Origin: JAJPKK01 sp963807015
Lineage (GTDB): Bacteria; Pseudomonadota; Alphaproteobacteria; Rhizobiales; Xanthobacteraceae
NCBI GenBank assembly: GCA_963807015.1
Contig: CAWEAS010000009.1
Coordinates: 1 to 64,000, forward strand
Direction: 5' to 3'
Length of the DNA: 64,000 nt
Shown: piece after piece, positions 17,252-26,062 of the stretch
How positions within the stretch are numbered: position 1 is the first letter of the stretch
Layout: the number at the start of each line of letters is the position of its first letter
Made by a program: the position numbers and the translations under genes
The notes under the pieces: generated by a model
Told to the model about the DNA's origin: nothing
The model's input: the letters and a program-made list of their open reading frames with translations, nothing else
The model's database searches: none

Positions 17252-17268
17252 TTTGGAATCATTCTAAA
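17252..17268 (+). promoter_or_regulatory. Irr-type iron-control element (ICE-like box)
   Basis: TTTGGAATCATTCTAAA is an inverted repeat with one mismatch. It closely resembles the rhizobial ICE consensus of the form TTTAGAA-N3-TTCTAAA bound by Irr. It lies 49 nt upstream of the outer-membrane protein start at 17317. Identification rests on motif similarity recalled from rhizobial literature. Confidence 0.55.
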
Positions 17269-17316
17269 AAGTAGATATGAGTGGCTTCGGGAGTGTTTTG
17301 GGGCAGCGGGGGAAAG

Positions 17317-18213
17317 ATGCACGGGCAGTCGTCTCGCTGGCGCGCTTCGTCGGCGTTGGCCGGGGTGATGGCGGCCCTTTTGCTCGCCCCGCAGCCGGCC
17401 CGCGCCGTTGACGAAATCCAGGTCTACAACGCCGAGATCGCGGAAGTCGGCCAGTGGACCATTCAGCATCACTTCAACTACACGTTCGACGGACGCAAGG
17501 AGCCGGATTTTCCGGGCGGCCTTGTGCCTAACCACGCGCTCAACGCCACGCCTGAATTCGCCTATGGCGTCACCAAGTGGTTCGAGTTCGGCTTCTACAT
17601 TCCGTGGGCAGTCGACGGCGATGGTCGCTTTCTCTCCAACGCGGCCAAGGTGCGAACCTTGTTCGTCACACCTGATGCGGAGAAGAAGAACTTCTTCTAC
17701 GGCATCAACTTTGAATACGATTACACGACGCCGCCGTTCTCGCAGACGCGCTTTGCGATGGAAATCCGCCCGATCATTGGCTGGCGAAATCCGCAGTGGG
17801 AATTCATCGTCAATCCGATCGTCGATGCCGGGTTCGGGAAATATGGTGAAGCTGATTTCGCGCCAGCCGCGCGGTTGGCACGCAAGCTTGCCGAAGACAC
17901 GTTCCTGGCCTTGGAGTACTACACTGACCTCGGGCCGATCGGCGGTTTTCAGTCATTCCAGCAGCAGCAGCACCAGTTGTTTGCCGTCGCTGACTTCAAA
18001 GTCGGCGTCATCGACGTGGATTTCGGCGTCGGCTACGGCCTCACCCCCGGTTCCGATCGGCTGGTCGCGAAGACCATCCTGACCTACGCGATCCCGGTGC
18101 CAGGCAAAGACTCGGCTGATAACAAGCCGGCGATGAAGACGCCGCCATCGATGAAGTCCTCCATGCGCGGCTTGTCGCAGTACGCAAGCGACCCGTTTGC
18201 CGGGATGCGTTGA
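17317..18213 (+). CDS. exported outer-membrane beta-barrel protein of unknown function
   Basis: 298 residues. A signal peptide (about residues 1-28, ending PARA before VDEIQVYNAEI) is followed by alternating amphipathic strands typical of a barrel: GQWTIQHHFNYTFDG, TKWFEFGFYIPWAV, KKNFFYGINFEYDYTTPPF, RFAMEIRPIIGWRNP and VDFGVGYGLTPGSDRL. A QQQQH patch and a Lys/Pro-rich tail occur near the end. The start at 17317 has GGGGGAAAG immediately upstream and gives a clean signal peptide; a GTG at 17281 does not. It may belong to the MetA-of-phenol-degradation-like barrels. An ICE-like box upstream hints at iron control, not substrate control. Confidence 0.75.
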   Translation: MHGQSSRWRASSALAGVMAALLLAPQPARAVDEIQVYNAEIAEVGQWTIQHHFNYTFDGRKEPDFPGGLVPNHALNATPEFAYGVTKWFEFGFYIPWAVDGDGRFLSNAAKVRTLFVTPDAEKKNFFYGINFEYDYTTPPFSQTRFAMEIRPIIGWRNPQWEFIVNPIVDAGFGKYGEADFAPAARLARKLAEDTFLALEYYTDLGPIGGFQSFQQQQHQLFAVADFKVGVIDVDFGVGYGLTPGSDRLVAKTILTYAIPVPGKDSADNKPAMKTPPSMKSSMRGLSQYASDPFAGMR

Positions 18214-18234
18214 TAAGCCGGCCCGCCTCCTGCC

Positions 18235-18339
18235 GTAGCCCGGATGAGCGCAGCGACATCCGGGTACAGCGGATCAATTCGGCAGGCGAACGATGTGGCG
18301 ATGAACACCCCGCATATCGCTGCGCTCATGCGGGCTACG
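18235..18339. repeat. intergenic palindromic element, AGCCCGGATGAGC family (copy 1)
   Basis: GTAGCCCGGATGAGCGCAGC with the partner CATCCGGG, and a mirrored right arm GCTGCGCTCATGCGGGCTAC. Related copies are at 27436-27523, 50487-50531 and 57328-57469. The rest of the gap to 18505 shows no gene; the transketolase promoter should lie there. Confidence 0.7.
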
Positions 18340-18505
18340 CGCGGGCATGATACGTCGGGAATGGCTCCCGGCCGCATCCTCCGGGCACCCGGAACCTTCG
18401 TCACCACGTCGCGTTAAGTCTAATCTATGCGCCGATTGTATCGGCTTGCGGTTTGCCGGCGGGCGCAGGCAGCGGCCAAACACAGCAACCGAGCGAGAGA
18501 ACCTC

Positions 18506-20626
18506 ATGGAAGCCAAGACGTTCTCGGCAACCGACCGCAATTTCGGAAAATCTGTTCGCACGCCCCAAGGCGACCTCGATCGCGTCGCGATCAACACTAT
18601 CCGCACCCTTGCCATGGACGCCGTGCAAAAAGCGAACTCGGGGCATCCCGGAACGCCGATGGCGCTCGCACCCGTTGCGTACACGCTGTGGCAGCGGGTC
18701 CTCCGTTACGATCCCGACACGCCGAACTGGCCTAATCGCGACCGTTTCGTCCTATCGAACGGGCACGCGTCGATGCTGCTCTACGCCATCCTCCACCTCG
18801 CCGGCGTCAAGGATGGTGACAGGGGGCAGGGCGATGGAAAGTCTGAGCGCGCGGCGGTCACGCTCGATGACATCAAGGCGTTTCGCCAGCTCGGCAGCCG
18901 TTGTCCCGGGCATCCCGAGTACGGTCATACGACCGGCGTCGAAATCACGACCGGTCCGCTGGGGCAGGGGTGCGGCAACAGCGTCGGCATGGCGATGGCG
19001 CAGCGCTGGCTTGCAAATTATTTCAATCGCGATGGCCTCAAGCTATTCGATTACGACGTTTACGTCCTATGCAGCGACGGCGACATGATGGAGGGCGTTG
19101 CCAGCGAAGCCGCCTCGCTCGCCGGGCACCTGTGCCTGTCCAACCTCTGCTGGATCTACGACAACAATCACATCACCATCGACGGCAAGACCGATATCGC
19201 GTTTACCGAAGATATCGCGACCCGTTTCCGCGGCTACCGCTGGAATGTCGTGCATGTCACGGATGCAAACGACACCGCGGCCATCGAACGCGCACTGGTC
19301 GATTTCCGCCGCACCAACGATCGGCCCACATTCATTATTGTCGACAGCCACATTGCGTACGGTGCCCCCCACAAACAGGACACGAGCGCAGCACACGGCG
19401 AACCTTTGGGCGAAGAGGAGGTACGCCTCGCCAAGCGCGCCTACGGCTGGCCGGCGGATGCGAAATTCCTGGTGCCGGACGGCGTTTACGAGCATTTCCG
19501 CAACGGGATCGGCAAGCGCGGCGAGCGGCTGAGCAAGGAATGGATGGCGGTCAGCGATCGCTACCGCCGCCAATTTCCCGACCTCGGATCGACGCTTGCC
19601 GCGCTTGAAGGGCGCGCCGGGCCGGCCGGCTGGGATGCCGACCTGCCGCGCTTCGAGCCGGACGCCAAAGGGCTCGCGACGCGGGAAGCGTCGGGGCGCG
19701 TGCTCGCCGCCATCGCCGAACACGCGCCGTTGATGATCGGCGGCAACGCGGATCTCGCGGCCTCCACCAAGGCGGTGGTGAAGGGCTCCGGTGATTTCGA
19801 GGCCGGGCCGGATGTCGGGCGCAATGTTCATTTCGGCGTGCGGGAGCATGCCATGGGAGCCGTGCTCAACGGGCTCGCCGTGTGCGGATTGCGGCCGTTC
19901 GGCGGGACCTTCCTGATCTTCTCCGACTACATGAAGCCGTCGATCCGGCTCGCCGCCATGATGGGCCTGCCGACCATCTACATCTTTACCCACGACTCGA
20001 TCGGATTGGGCCAGGACGGGCCGACCCACCAGCCGGTCGAGCAGTTGGTGGGCTTGCGCGCGATCCCGGGCCTCATTGTCTTGCGGCCGGCCGACGCCGG
20101 AGAAGTGGTGGAAAGCTGGAAGGTCGTGATGGGGCTGACGACCCATCCCGTCTGCCTTGTGCTGACCCGCCAGGCGGTGCCGACGTTCGACCGCACGCAG
20201 CTTGCGCCGGCGTCTGGTGTTTCGCGCGGTGCCTACATCTTGGCTGATGGCAAAGACGGTCCGCCCGACGTTATCCTGATGGCCACCGGCAGCGAGGTCG
20301 CGGTCTGCGTCAAGGCACGCGATCTGCTGGCGGCGGCGGGGGTCAGGGCGCGCGTCGTGAGCATGCCGTCGTGGGAATTGTTCGAGCGGCAGGACCGCGC
20401 CTATCGCGACGAGGTGCTGCCGCCCCCGGTCCGGGCGCGGGTGTCGGTCGAGGCCGCGAGTCCGCTCGGCTGGGAGCGCTATGTGGGCGCCGAGGGCGCT
20501 ATAATCGGCATGAAGGGATTCGGTGCATCGGCACCCGCCGCTGACCTCATGAAGACCTTCGGCTTCACCCCCGGCGACGTCGCCGACCTCGCCAAGGCCC
20601 AAATTGCGAAATGGAAGGCTGCATGA
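18506..20626 (+). CDS. tkt: transketolase
   Basis: 706 residues. Thiamine-diphosphate enzyme of the pentose phosphate pathway. Markers are KANSGHPGTPMALAP near residue 35, HGHASMLLY-like substrate loop (NGHASMLLYAILHL), the TPP motif CSDGDMMEG...DNNHITIDG, FGVREHAMGAVLNGLA in the pyrimidine domain, and THDSIGLGQDGPTHQPVEQL. The start at 18506 with GAGAG upstream is preferred over a longer frame from 18347. It is the first gene of a tightly packed six-gene operon and overlaps the next gene by ATGA. Confidence 0.97.
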   Translation: MEAKTFSATDRNFGKSVRTPQGDLDRVAINTIRTLAMDAVQKANSGHPGTPMALAPVAYTLWQRVLRYDPDTPNWPNRDRFVLSNGHASMLLYAILHLAGVKDGDRGQGDGKSERAAVTLDDIKAFRQLGSRCPGHPEYGHTTGVEITTGPLGQGCGNSVGMAMAQRWLANYFNRDGLKLFDYDVYVLCSDGDMMEGVASEAASLAGHLCLSNLCWIYDNNHITIDGKTDIAFTEDIATRFRGYRWNVVHVTDANDTAAIERALVDFRRTNDRPTFIIVDSHIAYGAPHKQDTSAAHGEPLGEEEVRLAKRAYGWPADAKFLVPDGVYEHFRNGIGKRGERLSKEWMAVSDRYRRQFPDLGSTLAALEGRAGPAGWDADLPRFEPDAKGLATREASGRVLAAIAEHAPLMIGGNADLAASTKAVVKGSGDFEAGPDVGRNVHFGVREHAMGAVLNGLAVCGLRPFGGTFLIFSDYMKPSIRLAAMMGLPTIYIFTHDSIGLGQDGPTHQPVEQLVGLRAIPGLIVLRPADAGEVVESWKVVMGLTTHPVCLVLTRQAVPTFDRTQLAPASGVSRGAYILADGKDGPPDVILMATGSEVAVCVKARDLLAAAGVRARVVSMPSWELFERQDRAYRDEVLPPPVRARVSVEAASPLGWERYVGAEGAIIGMKGFGASAPAADLMKTFGFTPGDVADLAKAQIAKWKAA

Positions 20627-23472
20627 ATTCATTGCAGGCGCTCAACGAGCACGGTCAAGCGGTCTGGCTCGATTTTCTCGCACGTGATTTTCTGCGCAAG
20701 GGCGGGCTCCGCCAGCTGATCGCGCAAGATGGGCTCAGCGGCGTCACGTCCAATCCGTCGATTTTCGAGAAAGCCATCGGTGAATCGAGCGAGTACGAGG
20801 ACAAGCTGCGCGCGGCCGCGGCGTCGGGCGCCGAAACCATCAGCTCCATCTACGAAGGCTTGGCGATCGAGGACATCCGGCACGCCGCCGATGATCTCAA
20901 AACGGTGTTCGACCGCACCCAGGGCGCGGACGGGTTTGTGAGCCTCGAAGTCTCACCTTATCTCGCGAACGACACGGCGGCGACGATCGCGGAGGCACGA
21001 CGGCTGCGGCGCGCGGTCGATCGGCCGAACCTGATGGTGAAGGTGCCAGGGACGCCGGCGGGGCTGCCGGCGATCCGGCAGCTCATCGGTGAGGGCATCA
21101 ACATCAACATCACGTTATTGTTCGCGCAAAAAGTCTACGAAGAGGTGGCGGAGGCCTATCTTGCGGGGCTGGAGCATTTCGCGGCGAACGGCGGCGACGT
21201 CGGGCGCGTCGCGAGCGTTGCAAGCTTTTTCGTGAGCCGCATCGACACCGCAGTCGATGCCAAGCTCACCAAAGCGGCTGCCGCAGCCCGCGATCCCGCG
21301 CAGCGAATGAAACTCGAAGCGTTGCGCGGCAAAACCGCCATTGCGAACGCAAAGCTCGCCTATCGCAGTTTCACGCGCATATTTTCCGGTGCGCGCTGGG
21401 ACCGCCTCGCCGTCAAAGGGGCGCGGGTGCAGCGCCTCCTGTGGGCGAGCACTGGCACCAAGGACCCCACCTACAGCGATGTGCTTTACGTCGAGACGCT
21501 GATCGGGCTGCACACGGTCAATACCATGCCGGTCAAGACGATGGATGCGTTTCGCGACCATGGCCGCGCGCGCGCCACGATCGAGGACCGGGTAGGCGAG
21601 GCGGAAGCCGAATTGGCCGCGCTCGCCGCTGCCGGCATCTCGCTCGACGAGGTGACGGCGAGCCTCGTCGTCGACGGCGTGCGGCTCTTTGCCGACGCGT
21701 TCGACAAGCTTCTCGGCGCGGTCGCGCGCAAGCGCGCCGAGGCGCTTGGCACGCGGATCGGCACGCAGAAGCTGATGCTCGGTGATGCGCTGGGCAAGGA
21801 CGTTGACGCCGCCGCGGACAGCTGGCGCGCGGCCGGCAACATCCGGCGGCTGTGGGGGGGGGACGCCAAGCTATGGACCGGACATGACGAAGCGAAGTGG
21901 CTCGGCTGGCTGGATGTGGTCGATGCTGAGCTCGCGGACATCGGCAAGCTCAAGGCATTTGCCGAGGATGTTCGCGCAGCGAAATTCCGCGACGCAGTGC
22001 TGCTCGGCATGGGCGGCTCGAGCCTCGGCCCGGAGGTGCTTGCGCTGACGTTCGGCTCGAAGCCGGGCTTCCCCAAGCTGCATGTTCTCGATTCGACCGA
22101 CCCGCAGCAGGTGCGCGCGATCGAGAAGAGGATCGACCTTGCGTCGACTCTCTTCATCGTATCCAGCAAATCCGGCAGCACGCTCGAGCCGAATATCTTC
22201 AAGGATTATTTCTTCGCGCGCGTAGCGGAAACCGTCGGCAAAGGCGAAGCCGGCCGCCGCTTCTCCGCCGTCACCGATCCGAACTCCTCGCTGCAGAAGA
22301 CCGCGGAACGAGACGGCTTCCGCCACATCTTCTTCGGCAATCCGAGCATCGGCGGCCGCTATTCGGTGCTGTCGAAATTCGGCCTTGTGCCCGCTGCAGC
22401 AATCGGCCTTGACGTCGCGCAGTTTCTCGACCGGGCGCGGATGATGGTGCGAAGCTGCGGCGATGACGTGCCGCCGGCCGCAAACCCAGGGGTTCAACTC
22501 GGCCTCGCCATGGGACGTGCCGCGGCAGAGGGACGCGACAAGGTGACGATCATCACGTCGCCGGAGATCGCGGACTTCGGCGCCTGGGCAGAGCAGCTCA
22601 TTGCGGAATCCACAGGAAAGAACGGCAAGGGCCTTATCCCGGTCGATGGCGAGCCGTTGGGTGCGCCTGGTGTCTACGGCAACGATCGCCTGTTCATCCA
22701 GCTGCGGCTTCAAGGCGGCATTGCGAGCCAGGACGCCGCGGTCGATGCACTGGCAAACAGGGGACACCCGGTGGTGCGGATCGATCTGCACGACACGATG
22801 GAGATCGTCCAGGAGTTTTTCCGGTGGGAGATGGCGACCGCCGTCGCCGGTTCGGTGATCGGGATCGATCCGTTCGATCAGCCTGATGTCGAGGCAAGCA
22901 AGGTTGCAACGCGCGACTTGACCGCGGCCTTCGAGAAGACCGGCGCACTGCCTGCGGAAACGCCGGTGTTCCGCGGGAACGACATCGCGATCTACACCGA
23001 CGAGACGAACGCCCAGGCTTTGCGCCGCGCCGGCGCCAACTCCTCGCTCGACAGCTGGCTGAAGGCGCATCTCTCCCGCATCAAGCCGGGCGATTACGCC
23101 GCGTTGCTCGCGTATATCGAGCGCAGCAAGCCCCACATCGAGGCGCTGCAAGGCATGCGCACAGCACTGCGCGACGATTTTCATGTGGCGACCTGCGTCG
23201 GCTTCGGTCCGCGGTTCCTGCACTCGACCGGCCAGGCGTACAAAGGCGGGCCGCCGAGCGGTGTCTTCCTGCAGATCACCGCGGATGACGCGGCCGATCT
23301 CCCCATACCCGGCCACAAGGCGACCTTCGGCGTCGTCAAGGCTGCGCAGGCGCGGGGCGATTTCCACGTTTTGGCCGAGCGCGGACGCCGCGCATTGCGG
23401 GTACATCTAGGTCGCGACGTCGAAGCCGGATTGTCAGTGCTCGCAGAGGCGACGCGCCGCGCATTGAGTTGA
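20623..23472 (+). CDS. tal-pgi: bifunctional transaldolase / glucose-6-phosphate isomerase fusion
   Basis: 949 residues. The first about 365 residues are transaldolase: GVTSNPSIFEKAI, LEVSPYLANDT, the Schiff-base lysine in NLMVKVPGTPAGLPAI, and GININITLLFAQ. The remainder is phosphoglucose isomerase: LGMGGSSLGPEVLAL, the sugar-phosphate-binding SSKSGSTLEPN, FFGNPSIGGRYSVLSKFG and the C-terminal ATCVGFGPRFLHSTGQAYKGG. Such fusions occur in several alphaproteobacteria. The start at 20623 uses the ATGA overlap with tkt. Fusing the two steps links the non-oxidative branch with hexose recycling. Confidence 0.96.
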   Translation: MNSLQALNEHGQAVWLDFLARDFLRKGGLRQLIAQDGLSGVTSNPSIFEKAIGESSEYEDKLRAAAASGAETISSIYEGLAIEDIRHAADDLKTVFDRTQGADGFVSLEVSPYLANDTAATIAEARRLRRAVDRPNLMVKVPGTPAGLPAIRQLIGEGININITLLFAQKVYEEVAEAYLAGLEHFAANGGDVGRVASVASFFVSRIDTAVDAKLTKAAAAARDPAQRMKLEALRGKTAIANAKLAYRSFTRIFSGARWDRLAVKGARVQRLLWASTGTKDPTYSDVLYVETLIGLHTVNTMPVKTMDAFRDHGRARATIEDRVGEAEAELAALAAAGISLDEVTASLVVDGVRLFADAFDKLLGAVARKRAEALGTRIGTQKLMLGDALGKDVDAAADSWRAAGNIRRLWGGDAKLWTGHDEAKWLGWLDVVDAELADIGKLKAFAEDVRAAKFRDAVLLGMGGSSLGPEVLALTFGSKPGFPKLHVLDSTDPQQVRAIEKRIDLASTLFIVSSKSGSTLEPNIFKDYFFARVAETVGKGEAGRRFSAVTDPNSSLQKTAERDGFRHIFFGNPSIGGRYSVLSKFGLVPAAAIGLDVAQFLDRARMMVRSCGDDVPPAANPGVQLGLAMGRAAAEGRDKVTIITSPEIADFGAWAEQLIAESTGKNGKGLIPVDGEPLGAPGVYGNDRLFIQLRLQGGIASQDAAVDALANRGHPVVRIDLHDTMEIVQEFFRWEMATAVAGSVIGIDPFDQPDVEASKVATRDLTAAFEKTGALPAETPVFRGNDIAIYTDETNAQALRRAGANSSLDSWLKAHLSRIKPGDYAALLAYIERSKPHIEALQGMRTALRDDFHVATCVGFGPRFLHSTGQAYKGGPPSGVFLQITADDAADLPIPGHKATFGVVKAAQARGDFHVLAERGRRALRVHLGRDVEAGLSVLAEATRRALS

Positions 23473-23507
23473 ACGCATCGCCTCAGTGGAGCGAAGGAGT
23501 TTCGCGC

Positions 23508-24506
23508 ATGCAGCTTGGTATGGTGGGCCTCGGCCGGATGGGCGGCAACATCGTGCGGCGGCTGATGCGCGCAAGCCATCAATGCGTTGTCTATGACCGC
23601 AGCGCCGACGCGATCCGCGACCTCACCAAGGAAGGGGCAACAGCCGCGACAGGTCTCGGCGATTTCGCCGGCAAGCTGAAGGCGCCGCGCGCCGTCTGGG
23701 TGATGCTGCCGGCCGGCGAGGCGACGGAAAATGCCGTCGCGGAGCTGGGCCAGCACATGGCGGCCGGCGACGTCATCATCGACGGCGGCAATTCTTTCTA
23801 CAAGGACGATGTCCGTCGCGCGCGCATGCTCAAGGCCAAGGGCATTCATTATCTCGATGTCGGCACGAGCGGCGGCGTCTGGGGCATCGAGCGCGGCTAC
23901 TGCATGATGATCGGCGGCGACAAGGCCGCGGTCGACCGGCTCGATCCGATTTTTGCGGCGCTGGCACCGGGCATCGGCAATATTGCCCGCACCCCGGGCC
24001 GCGACGGGCGTGATCGGCGCGCCGAGCAGGGCTACGTGCATTGCGGCCCGAGCGGCGCCGGCCATTTCGTCAAGATGATCCACAACGGCATCGAGTACGG
24101 CCTGATGCAGGCCTACGCCGAAGGGTTCGCGATCCTCCACCAGGCGAAGGCAAACGGCCGTCCGGACGACGAACGCTATGATCTGAACGTCGCCGACATC
24201 GCCGAGGTGTGGCGCCGCGGCAGCGTGATTTCCTCGTGGCTGCTCGACCTCACCGCCTCGGCGCTGGCAGCCGATGACAAGCTCGAAGGATTTACCGGCG
24301 TGGTCGAGGATTCCGGGGAAGGGCGCTGGACGGTGATGGCCGCCATCGAGGAAGCGGTGCCGGCGCCGGTGATTTCCGCCGCCCTTTATGCGCGCTTCCG
24401 CTCGCGCGAGCAGAACGCATTCGCTGACAAACTCCTCTCCGCAATGCGCAAGGGGTTCGGCGGGCACATCGAATCCAGAAGCGGCGAACCAAGGAGCGGC
24501 TCCTGA
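23508..24506 (+). CDS. gnd: 6-phosphogluconate dehydrogenase, decarboxylating, short type
   Basis: 332 residues, the short GndA-like form. Features are the nucleotide-binding GMVGLGRMGGNIVRRL with D/R residues at YDRS, IIDGGNSFYKDD, DVGTSGGVWGIERGYCMMIGG, and the catalytic CGPSGAGHFVKMIHNGIEYGLMQAY. It oxidatively decarboxylates 6-phosphogluconate to ribulose 5-phosphate. GAAGGAG at 23493-23499 supports the ATG at 23508. A TTG at 23469 overlapping the previous stop is less likely. Its stop codon overlaps the probable zwf start. Confidence 0.95.
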   Translation: MQLGMVGLGRMGGNIVRRLMRASHQCVVYDRSADAIRDLTKEGATAATGLGDFAGKLKAPRAVWVMLPAGEATENAVAELGQHMAAGDVIIDGGNSFYKDDVRRARMLKAKGIHYLDVGTSGGVWGIERGYCMMIGGDKAAVDRLDPIFAALAPGIGNIARTPGRDGRDRRAEQGYVHCGPSGAGHFVKMIHNGIEYGLMQAYAEGFAILHQAKANGRPDDERYDLNVADIAEVWRRGSVISSWLLDLTASALAADDKLEGFTGVVEDSGEGRWTVMAAIEEAVPAPVISAALYARFRSREQNAFADKLLSAMRKGFGGHIESRSGEPRSGS

Positions 24507-26062
24507 ACGCGCAGGACGAGGCACGACCCTGGTGCGCCGGCGAGCAGGCCGGCGGGGCCAAACCTGCGCCGCCGTGCACGGTCGTCGTCTTCGGCGCTGG
24601 CGGCGATTTGATGCAGCGGCTGCTGGTGCCGGCGCTCTATAATCTGTCGTGCTGGGGCCTGCTGCCGGACCGCTTCGCTATCCTCGGCATTGGACGGACC
24701 GAGAAAAGCGCCGATCAGTTTCGTGATGAAATCGCGGAAGCCGCGAAGGGATTCGCGCAGCATCATTCCATCGACGACGCGGTGTTGAAGCGGCTGACCC
24801 GGCGGGCCGACTATCTCGCCGGCGATGTGCGCGATGTTGCGATCTACAACGAGCTCGGCGCGCGCCTCGAGCATCTGCGCGGCGACACCGGCGGCAACGT
24901 CCTTTTTTATCTCGCGATCGTGCCCGAACTGTTCGGCCCGATCGTGCGTCACCTGGGCAACGCCGGGCTGCTGCACGAGGGCGGCTTCTGGCGCCGCGTG
25001 ATCATCGAAAAGCCGTTCGGCAGCGATCTCGCGTCGGCGCGGCGGCTTAATACCGAAATCCTGAGTGTGCTCGACGAAAGCCAGATTTACCGCATCGATC
25101 ATTTTCTCGGCAAAGAGACGGTCCAGAACATTCTGGCGTTTCGGTTTGCCAACGGCTTCTTCGAGCCGATGTGGGATCGCGATCACATCGACCATATCCA
25201 GATCACCGTCGCCGAGACGGTGGGCGTCGAGCAGCGCGCGAACTTCTACGATCACACTGGCGCGCTGCGGGACATGGTGCCCAATCATCTCTTTCAGCTC
25301 ATGGCGATGACGGCGATGGAGCCGCCGATCTCGTTCGATGCCGACGAGGTCCGCAGCAAGAAGGACGACGTGCTGCGCGCGGTTCATCCGTTGTCGCCGG
25401 CTGATGTCGAGCGTCACGTCGTGCGTGGTCAGTATGATGCCGGGCAGGCCGGCAATGGACCGCTCCCCGCTTATCGCGACGAACCGCGCGTCGCCCAAGG
25501 TTCGACCACAGAGACATTTGTCGCGATGCGGCTGATGCTGGACAACTGGCGCTGGGCCGGTGTCCCGTTCTATCTGCGGACTGGCAAACGCCTCTCGCGC
25601 CGCACCACCGAAATCGCGATCCGGTTCAAGCCGGCGCCATACTTGCTCTTCCGCGATACGCCGGTCGACAGGATTGCCGCCGACTGGATGGTGCTGCGCA
25701 TCCAGCCTGACGAGGGCATAGCACTCGAATTCAACGCCAAGGTACCGGGGCCATCGGTGCGGCTCGAACGCGTGCACATGAATTTTCTGTACAAGGACTA
25801 TTTCCGGGTGTCGCCCAGCACTGGCTACGAAACGCTGATCTACGACGCCATGATGGGCGACCCGATGCTGTTCCAGCGCGCCGACAACATCGAGACGGGA
25901 TGGGGCGTGGTGCAGCCCATTCTTGATGCGTGGAGCGGGAAAACCCCCGGCGATCCTCCGGTCGATTTCTACCCGGCGGGAAGCGACGGCCCGGCCGCCG
26001 CCACTGAACTCCTCACCCAAGACGGCCGAACATGGCGACCGATCAATGGGCCGCATCGATGA
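24503..26062 (+). CDS. zwf: glucose-6-phosphate 1-dehydrogenase, probable CTG start
   Basis: 519 residues from the proposed start. Family motifs are VVFGAGGDLMQRLLVPALYN for nucleotide binding, the active-site YRIDHFLGKETVQN, and RDMVPNHLFQLMAM with the catalytic histidine. The first ATG, GTG or TTG in frame is the TTG at 24608, which lies inside the FGAGGDL motif and would remove the nucleotide-binding strand. Upstream in frame is a CTG at 24503 overlapping the gnd stop (CTGA), with AAGGAG at 24491-24496 at ideal spacing. It is annotated from there. A small indel hiding a normal start is the alternative. The 3' end overlaps pgl by ATGA. Confidence 0.9.
   Translation: MNAQDEARPWCAGEQAGGAKPAPPCTVVVFGAGGDLMQRLLVPALYNLSCWGLLPDRFAILGIGRTEKSADQFRDEIAEAAKGFAQHHSIDDAVLKRLTRRADYLAGDVRDVAIYNELGARLEHLRGDTGGNVLFYLAIVPELFGPIVRHLGNAGLLHEGGFWRRVIIEKPFGSDLASARRLNTEILSVLDESQIYRIDHFLGKETVQNILAFRFANGFFEPMWDRDHIDHIQITVAETVGVEQRANFYDHTGALRDMVPNHLFQLMAMTAMEPPISFDADEVRSKKDDVLRAVHPLSPADVERHVVRGQYDAGQAGNGPLPAYRDEPRVAQGSTTETFVAMRLMLDNWRWAGVPFYLRTGKRLSRRTTEIAIRFKPAPYLLFRDTPVDRIAADWMVLRIQPDEGIALEFNAKVPGPSVRLERVHMNFLYKDYFRVSPSTGYETLIYDAMMGDPMLFQRADNIETGWGVVQPILDAWSGKTPGDPPVDFYPAGSDGPAAATELLTQDGRTWRPINGPHR

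Noticed and set aside
19067..20632. 521-residue minus-strand frame opposite tkt
   Set aside because: Mirror frame of transketolase, low-complexity composition, no motifs.
21871..23406. 511-residue minus-strand frame opposite tal-pgi
   Set aside because: Mirror frame of a confirmed enzyme gene.
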